Source: Deltaproteobacteria bacterium (GTDB lineage Bacteria > JAUYMQ01). From it: a stretch of DNA of 6,951 nt. Where the stretch lies: assembly GCA_030698575.1 (NCBI GenBank), contig JAUYMQ010000447.1, positions 1 to 6,951 on the forward strand, written 5' to 3'. Numbering within the stretch: the first letter of the stretch is position 1; each line of letters begins with the position of its first letter. The position numbers were made by a program, and so were the translations under genes. A model generated the notes under the pieces. The model was not told the DNA's origin and did not search any database. It saw only the letters and a list, made by a program, of their open reading frames with translations. Below, in pieces: positions 1-5,705 of this stretch.

Positions 1-88
1 GGTCGGGCTGCTTGCCACGGATCTCATCGAGCGAATTCCCGCGACCATCGACGCGCTCAGAGCCGGCCGCGCCGGCCCCCCGTTCTGA
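1..88 (+). CDS. nnrD: NAD(P)HX dehydratase C-terminus (partial)
   Basis: Only the last 28 codons are present, read in the frame that begins at base 2 and ends at TGA 86-88. The peptide contains GLLATDLIERIP, which resembles the end of the ADP/ATP-dependent NAD(P)H-hydrate dehydratase domain (YjeF C-terminal, carbohydrate kinase fold), where a G-(M/L)-(L/I)-A-(T/S)-D-L segment followed by a helix closes the protein. That enzyme repairs hydrated NADH and NADPH. The gene lies 17 bases upstream of tsaE, a neighbour often found beside nnrD, and this supports the call. Whether the N-terminal epimerase half (NnrE) is fused cannot be seen. The assignment rests on a short tail plus context. Confidence 0.68.
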   Translation, partial: VGLLATDLIERIPATIDALRAGRAGPPF

Positions 89-105
89 CGAGGCCGAATT
101 CCGAA

Positions 106-585
106 ATGCCGACTTCCAGGGCTCCGGGATCAGAGTCGCCCGCGCAGAGCGGCGTGGGCGAGCGCGTGGTTGAAACAAGCTCCGAGGCCGAAACCCGCTC
201 TCTCGGCCGAAGTGTCGGGGAGGGGCTCCATCCCGGCGCTGTCGTGGCGCTCATCGGAGACCTGGGCGCGGGAAAAACGATCTTCGCGAAGGGGGTGGCC
301 GAGGGGCTCGGCTGCAGCGACGAGGCGTCCAGTCCGACCTTCGCGCTGGTGCATGTGTACGAAGGGTCGGTTCGCGTGTATCATATCGATTTTTACAGGC
401 TTTCCGGCCCCGACGAGGTTGAATCGCTCGGCTTCCGTGACTATCTCGACGGCCGGGGGGTGCTGGTCGTGGAGTGGGCCGACCGTGCCCCCGACAGCCT
501 GCCGCCCGATCGCCTGGAAGTGCGCTTCCAGCGCACGGGCGACGAGTCGCGGCGGATTACGGTAAGGCCGTTGCGGGGAAGGTAA
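106..585 (+). CDS. tsaE: tRNA t6A biosynthesis ATPase TsaE
   Basis: TsaE is the ATPase that works with TsaB and TsaD to make N6-threonylcarbamoyladenosine at position 37 of ANN-decoding tRNAs in the cytoplasm. The 159-residue product shows a Walker A loop, GDLGAGKT, at residues 51-58. It also has the family motif SPTF at 76-79, HIDFYRL at 93-99 (the Walker B-like strand), and EWADR at 123-127. Family members are usually 140-160 residues, so this is full length. The first ATG is used. Residues 1-20 look poorly conserved, and GTG codons at 154 and 166 are possible later starts; upstream there is only a weak GAGG at 90-93. The gene follows the nnrD end by 17 bases and probably shares its operon. 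A repeat begins almost directly after the stop. Confidence 0.96.
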   Translation: MPTSRAPGSESPAQSGVGERVVETSSEAETRSLGRSVGEGLHPGAVVALIGDLGAGKTIFAKGVAEGLGCSDEASSPTFALVHVYEGSVRVYHIDFYRLSGPDEVESLGFRDYLDGRGVLVVEWADRAPDSLPPDRLEVRFQRTGDESRRITVRPLRGR

Positions 586-590
586 CTCCG

Positions 591-749
591 TTTGTCATTG
601 CGCGGGGAGCCTGGGCTCGCATGTCATTGCGAGGAGGGCCGAAGGCCCGACGAAGCAATCCCCCGGGCACCGCCACGAACGGGGGGATTGCTTCGTCGCT
701 GCGCTCCTCGCAATGACATGCGTTCCGATGCATGGGTTCCGATGACATG
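591..749. repeat. Palindromic repeat, copy 1 (core 620-720)
   Basis: This is a long interrupted palindrome between tsaE and lysC. The outer arm CATGTCATTGCGAGGAG (620-636) pairs perfectly with 704-720. The inner arm CGACGAAGCAATCCCCC (648-664) pairs with 682-698. Between the left arms, 636-648 folds on itself (GGGCC-GAA-GGCCC), so a transcript could form a branched hairpin. A degenerate half-repeat starts 29 bases to the left (591), and another ends 29 bases to the right (749). No transposase is present. The sequence type (TGTCATTGCGAGGAG with GAAGCAATCCCC) resembles small non-autonomous palindromic repeats seen in many bacterial genomes; that match is from memory. It fills the 184-base gap before lysC, and I see no gene in it. 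Confidence 0.9.
722..749. repeat. Short tandem repeat upstream of lysC
   Basis: GTTCCGATG-CATG (722-734) and GTTCCGATGACATG (736-749) are two adjacent near-identical units differing by one inserted base. The second unit ends in GATGACATG, which resembles the outer end of the neighbouring palindromic repeat. The pair may therefore be decayed repeat ends that duplicated. It lies just upstream of the lysC ribosome binding site. Confidence 0.7.
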
Positions 750-769
750 CGCTGGAGACGGATAGATAC

Positions 770-2008
770 ATGGCGCTGATAGTCCAGAAATATGGCGGCA
801 CTTCGGTGGGCGACACCGCGCGCATCGCGCGGGTTGCGGATCGTGTCATCCGCACCCGCGAGAGCGGCAACCAGGTGATCGTCGTGGTCTCGGCCATGGC
901 CGGCGAGACCAATCGCCTCACCAAGCTCGCGGCGGATCTCACCGACACGCCCAGCGAGCGCGAGATGGACGTCATCCTTTCGACCGGCGAGCAGGTGACT
1001 ATCGGGCTCCTCTCGATCGCGCTCGACGCGCGGGGGTGCGCTGCACGCTCTTTTACCGGCTCGCAGGTGCGCATCACCACCGATTCGGCCTTTTCGAAGG
1101 CGCGCATCCAGAAGATCGACGACTCAGCCATTCGCCAGGCGCTCGACCGCGGCGAGGTGGTGGTCGTGGCGGGCTTCCAGGGGATCGATGAGGCCGGCAA
1201 CATCACGACGCTCGGCCGGGGGGGATCGGATACCAGCGCCGTAGCCATCGCGGCGGCCCTTGGCGCCGACGTCTGCGAGATTTACACCGACGTCGACGGC
1301 GTCTTCACCAGCGATCCCGGTGTTGTTCCGTCGGCCCGCATGCTCGACAGGGTTTCCTACGACGAAATGCTCGAGATGGCGTCGCTGGGGGCGAAAGTGC
1401 TGCACATCAGGTCGGTGCTCTTCGCCAAGAAGTACAATGTGCCCCTCCACGTCCGATCGAGCTTCAACGACAAGGAAGGCACGCTGGTCACCAGGGAGGA
1501 AGACATCATGGAGGCGCTGGAGGTCACGGGGGTCACCTACAACCGCGACGAGGCGAAGATCACCGTCGTGGGGGTTCCCGATCAGCCCGGAGTGGCGGCG
1601 AAGTTGCTGGGCCCCATCACCGACTGCAACATCATCGTCGACATGATCGTGCAGAACGTAGGGACCGACGGGCACGCGGACGTGACGTTCACGGTGCCCA
1701 AGGCGGACTTCAAGAAGGCGCTTTCCTGCGCCCAGGAAGCGGCGCGCGAACTCCGCGCCCGGGAGGTGCTGTCGGACGACCGGGTCGCCAAGGTATCGAT
1801 CGTCGGCATGGGGATGAAGAACCACGCCGGCGTGGCGTCGCGCATGTTCGAGCTTCTCTCCAAGGAAGGTATCAACATCCAGATCATCAGCACCTCGGAG
1901 ATCAAGATCAGCTGCGTCATCGATGACAAGTACGCCGAGCTGGCGGTGCGCACACTGCACGACGGCTTCGAGCTGGGCAAAGAGCCCGCCGTGGCGGAGA
2001 ACACCTGA
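770..2008 (+). CDS. lysC: Aspartokinase
   Basis: Aspartokinase phosphorylates L-aspartate with ATP, the first step toward lysine, threonine, methionine and isoleucine. The 412-residue product has the length of single-function aspartokinases. It starts with KYGGTSVG (7-14), where Lys7 is the expected catalytic lysine. It has STGEQ (71-75), [12 protein letters not shown] (147-158) and [12 protein letters not shown] (172-183) in the kinase domain. Two ACT domains follow (about 262-330 and 340-405), including [19 protein letters not shown] and the ISTSEIKIS motif; such domains bind lysine and/or threonine for feedback control. The start is the first in-frame ATG, with GGAG at 754-757. The stop TGA shares one base with the cimA ATG (TGATG), so translation is probably coupled. 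A second, internal start at 1508 is described separately. Confidence 0.97.
   Translation: MALIVQKYGGTSVGDTARIARVADRVIRTRESGNQVIVVVSAMAGETNRLTKLAADLTDTPSEREMDVILSTGEQVTIGLLSIALDARGCAARSFTGSQVRITTDSAFSKARIQKIDDSAIRQALDRGEVVVVAGFQGIDEAGNITTLGRGGSDTSAVAIAAALGADVCEIYTDVDGVFTSDPGVVPSARMLDRVSYDEMLEMASLGAKVLHIRSVLFAKKYNVPLHVRSSFNDKEGTLVTREEDIMEALEVTGVTYNRDEAKITVVGVPDQPGVAAKLLGPITDCNIIVDMIVQNVGTDGHADVTFTVPKADFKKALSCAQEAARELRAREVLSDDRVAKVSIVGMGMKNHAGVASRMFELLSKEGINIQIISTSEIKISCVIDDKYAELAVRTLHDGFELGKEPAVAENT
1495..1510 (+). promoter_or_regulatory. Internal RBS and start for aspartokinase beta subunit
   Basis: Inside lysC, GGAGG (1495-1499) lies 8 bases before ATG 1508-1510, which is in the lysC frame at Met247. 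Translation from here would give a 166-residue protein consisting of the ACT-domain half (starts [20 protein letters not shown], ends at 2008). In Corynebacterium glutamicum and Bacillus, aspartokinase is an alpha2beta2 enzyme whose beta subunit is made from just such an in-frame internal start. The C. glutamicum beta subunit, as I recall it, begins with a very similar M-E-x-A-x-x-T-G-V motif at the same place. This ribosome binding site is stronger than the one in front of the full-length gene. Use of the start in this organism is inferred. Confidence 0.65.
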
Positions 2009-3675
2009 TGGGAACGAAGAAAGCAACACGGAAAGCGCCGCCGAAGGCGGGGAACGCCAAGCCGCCCCCGGCGCGGCGGGAGATATCCATCTACGACGCG
2101 CTGCTGCGCGACGGGACGCAGGGCGAGGAGATCAACTTCTCCGTCGAGGACAAGCTCCGCATCACCGAAAAGCTCGACGAGATGGGGGTCGACTACATCG
2201 AAGGAGGATACCCGGGCTCCAACCCGAAGGATCTTGAGTTCTTCCGCGCGGCCAAGTCGCTTCGGCTAAGCCACGCGAAACTTGTGGCCTTCGGGGCCAC
2301 GCGGCGGAGCGGGACCTCCTGCGAGAAGGACGCCGGTATGCAGGGGCTGCTTCGCGCCGAGACGCCGGTGGCCACCATCTTTGGAAAGTCCTGGGACCTG
2401 CACGTCACCGACGCGCTTCGAATCCCGCTCCAGGAAAACCTGGACATCATTCACGACTCGCTCAGGTGGCTGACCAAGCGCTTCGACCGGGTCATCTACG
2501 ACGCCGAGCACTTTTTCGACGGCTACAAGCGAAACCAGGCTTACGCGCTGAAGAGCCTGACCGCCGCCGTCGAGGCCGGCCCCGACTGGATCGTGCTCTG
2601 CGACACGAACGGGGGCAGCATGCCCCATGAGGTCGCCGAGATCGTCGAAGCCGTGCGCGCGCGGTTCGACGTGCCGCTCGGCATTCATTGCCACAACGAC
2701 TGCGAGCTGGGCGTGGCCAACACCCTGGCGGCGGTCGCGAAGGGGGCCGACCAGGTCCAGGGGACCATCAACGGTTTCGGCGAGAGGTGCGGCAACGCGA
2801 ATCTCACGTCGATCATCCCGAACCTCCAGTTCAAGCTCGGCTTGCGCTGCATCAGCGACGGGCAGATCTCGAAGCTCGTCGAGCTGTCTCACTTCGTCGA
2901 TGAGCTGGCCAACGTGCCGCCCAACAACCGCGCCGCCTTCGTGGGCCGGTCGGCCTTCGCCCACAAGGGCGGGATGCACGTCGACGCCGTGCAGAAGAAC
3001 CCCGAGACCTACGAGCACATTCATCCCGAACTGGTCGGAAACCGGCAGCGAATTCTCGTCTCGGACATGGCCGGCAAGGGCAACGTGCTGGCCAAGGCGC
3101 GCGAGGTCGGCATCGATCTCGAGAGCGGCGATCCTGTGGCCAGGGAGATCCTCGCGCAGGTGAAGCAGCTCGAGCACGAGGGGTACGCCTTCGAGGGCGC
3201 CGATGCGAGTTTCGAAATCCTGCTCCGCAAGTCGATGGGGACCCACAAGAAGTACTTCAGCCTGCACGGGTTCCGCGTGATCGACGAGAAGCGCGACGAG
3301 AACGTAACGCCGATCTCGGAGGCGACGGTGCAGGTGGAGGTGGGCGGGCATCTGGAGCACACCGCGGCAGTCGGCAACGGCCCGGTGAACGCACTCGACA
3401 ACGCCCTTCGGAAGGCGCTGGAGAATTTCTATCCATCGCTCATGAAGATGGAGCTGCTGGACTACAAGGTGCGCGTGCTCGCCTCCGGCCACGGCACGGG
3501 GGCCCGCGTGCGCGTGCTTATCGAGTCCGGCGATCACAGCTCGCGCTGGGGCACGGTGGGCGTCTCGGAGAACATCATCGAGGCGAGCTGGCGCGCCCTG
3601 GTCGACAGCGTCGAGTTCAAGCTCATGAAAGATGAGCGGGCCGCGCGCGCGTCGAAGCGAAAGCCTCGCAGCTAA
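2008..3675 (+). CDS. cimA: (R)-citramalate synthase
   Basis: Citramalate synthase condenses pyruvate with acetyl-CoA, opening a threonine-independent route to 2-oxobutyrate and isoleucine. The 555-residue protein has a DRE-TIM metallolyase barrel with RDGTQGE (34-40; Arg34 and Asp35 expected catalytic/metal), [13 protein letters not shown] (63-75), HCHND (227-231, metal-binding HxH) and GFGERCGN (256-263). A C-terminal LeuA-type allosteric dimerisation domain lies at about 430-545. Its length and the [12 protein letters not shown] block match the Geobacter-type CimA subfamily rather than 2-isopropylmalate or homocitrate synthase. Residues 1-23 are a basic Lys/Ala/Pro-rich extension. The ATG overlaps the lysC stop by one base, and GGAGA at 1995-1999 serves as ribosome binding site. 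Substrate choice is inferred from family resemblance. Confidence 0.92.
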   Translation: MGTKKATRKAPPKAGNAKPPPARREISIYDALLRDGTQGEEINFSVEDKLRITEKLDEMGVDYIEGGYPGSNPKDLEFFRAAKSLRLSHAKLVAFGATRRSGTSCEKDAGMQGLLRAETPVATIFGKSWDLHVTDALRIPLQENLDIIHDSLRWLTKRFDRVIYDAEHFFDGYKRNQAYALKSLTAAVEAGPDWIVLCDTNGGSMPHEVAEIVEAVRARFDVPLGIHCHNDCELGVANTLAAVAKGADQVQGTINGFGERCGNANLTSIIPNLQFKLGLRCISDGQISKLVELSHFVDELANVPPNNRAAFVGRSAFAHKGGMHVDAVQKNPETYEHIHPELVGNRQRILVSDMAGKGNVLAKAREVGIDLESGDPVAREILAQVKQLEHEGYAFEGADASFEILLRKSMGTHKKYFSLHGFRVIDEKRDENVTPISEATVQVEVGGHLEHTAAVGNGPVNALDNALRKALENFYPSLMKMELLDYKVRVLASGHGTGARVRVLIESGDHSSRWGTVGVSENIIEASWRALVDSVEFKLMKDERAARASKRKPRS

Positions 3676-3704
3676 GAGGCCGCCGGCGCCCCCGGAACGG
3701 CCTC
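3676..3704. repeat. Inverted repeat just after cimA
   Basis: GAGGCCG (3676-3682) and CGGCCTC (3698-3704) form a 7-bp GC-rich stem with a 15-base loop, starting at the base after the cimA stop codon. It has no T-tract. It sits 11 bases upstream of a stronger terminator hairpin and may stabilise the 3' end or slow polymerase. Confidence 0.55.
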
Positions 3705-3715
3705 GTGAGAAGCAG

Positions 3716-3746
3716 AGAGCGCCCTGAAAGGGGCGCTCTTTCTTTT
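3716..3746 (+). terminator. Intrinsic terminator of lysC-cimA
   Basis: AGAGCGCCC (3716-3724) pairs with GGGCGCTCT (3731-3739), a perfect 9-bp stem with a 6-base loop, TGAAAG. It runs into the T-rich tract TTTCTTTT (3739-3746). This is a textbook Rho-independent terminator on the + strand, and it ends the transcription unit that contains cimA. It also shows that the next gene should not start before about 3750. Confidence 0.92.
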
Positions 3747-3776
3747 GCCGGGCGCGCCACGGGGGGAGGGGCTGGA

Positions 3777-4424
3777 ATGTTCTCGCGCGTCGACAGGCGC
3801 CTGGCGGCCGGGCTCCTCGTCCTCGGGGCCGCCTGGACGGGCGCCGTTCTCGATCATTTCGAGCGCCGCCGGGCCGAGAGCGGCCCTGCGGGGTGGGAAG
3901 CGCCGCGGTCCTACGCGGGCGCCGTCGAGATTGCCGGCGCCGTCTCCCGGCCCGGCGTGCGGCCGGGGCTGGCCGGACGCACGCTTCGAGAAGCCCTCGC
4001 GCTGGCCGGGCCGCTCCGTTCTCTCCGGGGTCCGGACCTGGATCGGCCGCTGGAGGAGGGAGCGCGCGTCGTCCTCCATCCCGACGGGCGCGTGCGCGCG
4101 GGGCGGATGCCCGGGCGGCGGCTCCTCGCGCTTGGCCTGCCTATCCCGCTCGAGTTCGCGACCGCTGCCGACCTCGTGGCGCTCCCCGGCGTGGGGCCGG
4201 CCATTGCGGCACGCATCATCGCCCACCGGGACGCGGGCGCTCCCCTGAAGCGCATCGCCGATCTGGACGCCGTCCCCGGAATCGGCCCCAAGACGCTGGC
4301 TCGCATTCGCCCCCACCTCACGCTGCAACCCGCATGTCATAGCAAGGAGCGTGGTTTCGCATGTCATTGCGAGGAGGGGCGGGAGGCCCCGACGAAGCAA
4401 TCCCCCCCGCCATCGCGCCCTTGA
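3777..4424 (+). CDS. ComEA-like SLBB/helix-hairpin-helix protein
   Basis: This 215-residue protein looks like the DNA-uptake receptor ComEA. It has a short basic N-terminus, one hydrophobic segment (about 8-25) that probably anchors it in the inner membrane, and an SLBB-like region (about 49-103, with VEIAGAVSRPGV and LREALALAG). Two helix-hairpin-helix motifs then follow (about 129-182, with LPGVGPAIAARI and VPGIGPKTLARI), which bind DNA non-specifically. The ATG at 3777 is chosen because GGAGGGG (3765-3771) precedes it; an upstream ATG at 3705 would place the start inside the terminator. From about residue 186 the protein is translated from palindromic repeat sequence (CHCEE, TKQSP), so this tail is probably not functional, and the original stop may have been lost. 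No other competence gene is in the window, so a role in DNA uptake is only suggested. Confidence 0.78.
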   Translation: MFSRVDRRLAAGLLVLGAAWTGAVLDHFERRRAESGPAGWEAPRSYAGAVEIAGAVSRPGVRPGLAGRTLREALALAGPLRSLRGPDLDRPLEEGARVVLHPDGRVRAGRMPGRRLLALGLPIPLEFATAADLVALPGVGPAIAARIIAHRDAGAPLKRIADLDAVPGIGPKTLARIRPHLTLQPACHSKERGFACHCEEGREAPTKQSPPPSRP

Positions 4425-4491
4425 TGCGAACGGCGCCGAGCGCACGGGGGATTGCTTCGGCGCCCCTGAGGGGGCGCCTCGCAATGACATG
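4333..4491. repeat. Palindromic repeat, copy 2 (core 4360-4491)
   Basis: The core has the same outer end as copy 1, with CATGTCATTGCGAGG from 4360 pairing with the end at 4477-4491. It also has the same inner arm: CGAAGCAATCCCCC on the left and GGGGGATTGCTTCG at 4446-4459 on the right. The side hairpins differ in sequence but are kept: 4376-4390 (GGGGC with GCCCC) on the left and a perfect 8-bp stem at 4459-4478 on the right (GGCGCCCC, loop TGAG, GGGGCGCC). A degenerate half-repeat starts 27 bases upstream at 4333 (CATGTCATAGCAAGGA). After the core, GCGCTGGAAACG resembles the GCGCTGGAGACG that follows copy 1 (749-760). The left part overlaps the 3' end of the ComEA-like gene. Confidence 0.9.
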
Positions 4492-4571
4492 CGCTGGAAA
4501 CGCCCCCGCGTATCCCAGGTATCCAGGAAGGACCCGGAGCCTTCTCCGCCGCGGCATCGAGCAGGAACATG

Positions 4572-4601
4572 TTGAAAGAGTGGGCGCCACTGGCGTATAA
4601 G
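4572..4601 (+). promoter_or_regulatory. Sigma-70-type promoter for response regulator
   Basis: TTGAAA (4572-4577) and TATAAG (4596-4601) each match the housekeeping -35 and -10 consensus at 5 of 6 positions and are separated by 18 bases. Transcription would start near 4608, giving a leader of about 30 bases before the TTG start at 4638. It is the only good promoter I see between repeat copy 2 and the gene. The rest of 4492-4637 shows nothing else I can assign. Confidence 0.6.
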
Positions 4602-4637
4602 GTCCCATCGCCCTGAAAGCCCCCCGGGAGGTGTTCG

Positions 4638-5075
4638 TTGCCCGCCAAGACCAGTGTTCTCCTGGCCGAGCAGAGCCAGGATCTCGTCGAGATCATCACA
4701 AGCACGCTGAAAGGCACCGGGATCGTGGACGAGATCCACGTCGTGCAGGATGGCGAGGAGGCGCTCGAGTTCATCTTCCGGCAGGGAAAGTACGCCTCCG
4801 GCGAGGGAATGACGCGGCCGAGCCTCATCCTGCTGGACGTGAAGCTCCCCAAGGAGAACGGCATCAGCGTCCTCCGGAAGATCAAGTCCAGCCCCGAGTT
4901 CCGGAGCATCCCCGTCGTGATGCTCTCCTCCTCAGAGAGCCCGGTCGACATCCAGAGCAGTTACGCCGAGGGGGCAAACTCCTACGTCATCAAACCCGCC
5001 CGCTTCAACGACCTCATGGACAGGGTGGAGCGCGTGGTCAACTACTGGATCCAGACGAACGCGCTGCCTGACTGA
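4638..5075 (+). CDS. Single-domain response regulator (CheY/Rcp1-like)
   Basis: This 145-residue protein is a lone receiver domain with no output domain. Such proteins take a phosphoryl group from a histidine kinase and act through protein contacts. The phospho-acceptor is Asp67 in LILLDVKLP. Ser97 (VVMLSSSE) fills the switch Ser/Thr position, and Lys119 (VIKPA) is the conserved lysine. The pattern IPVVMLSSSESPVDIQSSY with AEGANSYVIKP is typical of the Rcp1-like group, often paired with phytochrome or hybrid kinases. The acidic pocket is altered: the usual E-D or D-D pair reads Glu11-Gln12. TTG is the start because no ATG or GTG lies between the preceding in-frame stop (4614-4616) and this codon, and GGAGG (4627-4631) sits 6 bases before it. 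No kinase is nearby, so the partner is unknown. Confidence 0.9.
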   Translation: MPAKTSVLLAEQSQDLVEIITSTLKGTGIVDEIHVVQDGEEALEFIFRQGKYASGEGMTRPSLILLDVKLPKENGISVLRKIKSSPEFRSIPVVMLSSSESPVDIQSSYAEGANSYVIKPARFNDLMDRVERVVNYWIQTNALPD

Positions 5076-5084
5076 CCTCCCGCG

Positions 5085-5113
5085 TTGACACCCCCGGAAT
5101 ACCCGATTATCTT
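5085..5113 (+). promoter_or_regulatory. Sigma-70-type promoter for iscR-iscS
   Basis: A perfect -35 TTGACA (5085-5090) is followed by a 17-base spacer and TATCTT (5108-5113, 4 of 6 matches to TATAAT). It begins 10 bases after the response-regulator stop, and transcription would start near 5120. The leader to the ATG at 5208 would be about 88 bases. The -10 box lies inside a candidate operator. Confidence 0.75.
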
Positions 5114-5123
5114 GTAGGGGTTT
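5099..5123. promoter_or_regulatory. Candidate IscR-type operator
   Basis: The 25 bases have a left half ATACCCGATT (5099-5108) that fits the E. coli type 1 IscR half-site pattern ATASYYGACT at 9 of 10 positions. The right half (5114-5123, GTAGGGGTTT) is weaker, keeping only the GGGG-T part of the expected inverted copy. The site covers the -10 box, the arrangement expected for repression by cluster-loaded IscR. The consensus is from memory of the enterobacterial regulator, so the fit is suggestive only. Confidence 0.45.
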
Positions 5124-5140
5124 ACGGCCCGGGACCGTAA
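5122..5140. promoter_or_regulatory. Perfect dyad in the iscR leader
   Basis: TTACGG (5122-5127) and CCGTAA (5135-5140) are perfect inverted 6-base arms around a 7-base GC-rich centre (CCCGGGA). The dyad sits at or just after the expected transcription start. It may be a second operator for a dimeric regulator or a small hairpin at the mRNA 5' end; the sequence does not decide between them. Confidence 0.5.
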
Positions 5141-5207
5141 CGCGACAGGTTCTCGCCGCTTTCCGGGGATTCACCCCCGAACCTTCCGGCCAGTGAGGCA
5201 TCGCACC

Positions 5208-5705
5208 ATGCGGATCACCGCCCGCGGCTCCTATGCCCTCCGTGCGCTCGTCGATCTCGCGAGCCAGGAGAGCGCCCAGCCCGTCAGCCTGCGCCAGATC
5301 GCCGCGCGCGGCAACATCTCCGTGAGCTACCTCGAGCAGCTCTTTCTGAAGCTCCGCCGGAAGAAGCTGGTGCGAAGCGTCCGCGGGCCCGGCGGCGGCT
5401 ATCTGCTCGACCGCGAGGCCGCCGACATCACTGTGGCCGACGTGGTCGAGGCGGTCGAGGAGAAGATCGAGCCGATCTACTGCGTCGATCCCGGCTCCGA
5501 CCGGACCTGCCCCCTCGAGCCCTGCTGCGCGGCGCACGACGTGTGGCAGGGGCTGGCGGAGAGAATTCGCGAGTATCTCTCGTCCGTCCGCCTGGACGAG
5601 CTGGTGCGAAAGAGCCGCGCGATGAGGCCCGGCAACGAGGCCGCGACGAATGGCGATCCCTTCGCCGTGCTCCCCCGGGGCGCCTCCGGCGAGCGCAAGC
5701 CGTGA
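5208..5705 (+). CDS. iscR: Rrf2-family Fe-S cluster regulator, IscR-like
   Basis: IscR-type proteins bind a [2Fe-2S] cluster and repress iron-sulfur assembly genes when clusters are plentiful. The 165-residue product has an N-terminal winged helix (MRITARGSYALRAL at 1-14, recognition region about 28-50, wing RGPGGGYLL at 59-67). A cysteine patch follows: Cys92, Cys101, Cys106, Cys107 and His110. CX5CX2H (101-110) equals the second part of the E. coli ligand set, but the first gap is eight residues instead of five. The ATG is chosen because family members begin with this M-R-(L/I)-T-x-(K/R)-G motif; an in-frame GTG at 5193 would add five residues. GTGAGG (5193-5198) can serve as ribosome binding site. 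The stop overlaps the iscS start by 4 bases. Residues after about 140 look like an unstructured tail. Confidence 0.92.
   Translation: MRITARGSYALRALVDLASQESAQPVSLRQIAARGNISVSYLEQLFLKLRRKKLVRSVRGPGGGYLLDREAADITVADVVEAVEEKIEPIYCVDPGSDRTCPLEPCCAAHDVWQGLAERIREYLSSVRLDELVRKSRAMRPGNEAATNGDPFAVLPRGASGERKP

Noticed and set aside
721-769. Promoter directly before lysC
   Set aside because: A weak TAGATA-like stretch near 763 has no matching -35 at 16-18 bases and overlaps the ribosome binding region, so it is not annotated.
1124-3537. Long minus-strand open frames opposite lysC and cimA
   Set aside because: They mirror conserved coding sequence and give His/Arg/Val-rich proteins without motifs, as expected from antisense frames in GC-rich DNA.
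3705-3776. Earlier start of the ComEA-like gene at ATG 3705
   Set aside because: The added 24 codons would be encoded by the terminator hairpin of the previous unit; ATG 3777 has a good ribosome binding site and leads straight into the membrane segment.
4569-4616. 15-residue open frame (MLKEWAPLAYKVPSP) ahead of the response regulator
   Set aside because: It overlaps the likely promoter, so it would start upstream of the transcript, and its only AGGA is 2 bases from the ATG.
3672-4739. Long open frame on the minus strand opposite the ComEA-like gene
   Set aside because: It runs antisense through a well-supported gene and both halves of repeat copy 2, its translation is low-complexity Arg/Gly/Pro, and it contains no recognisable domain. 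It is a high-GC shadow frame.
5193-5207. GTG start of the Rrf2 regulator
   Set aside because: It would add five residues ahead of the typical MRITARG start, and GTGAGG is better explained as the ribosome binding site for ATG 5208.
5543-5701. Earlier start of the cysteine desulfurase frame
   Set aside because: The extra 53 residues lie inside iscR and resemble no desulfurase N-terminus; GTG 5702 gives the typical MKRFYLDHNATTP.
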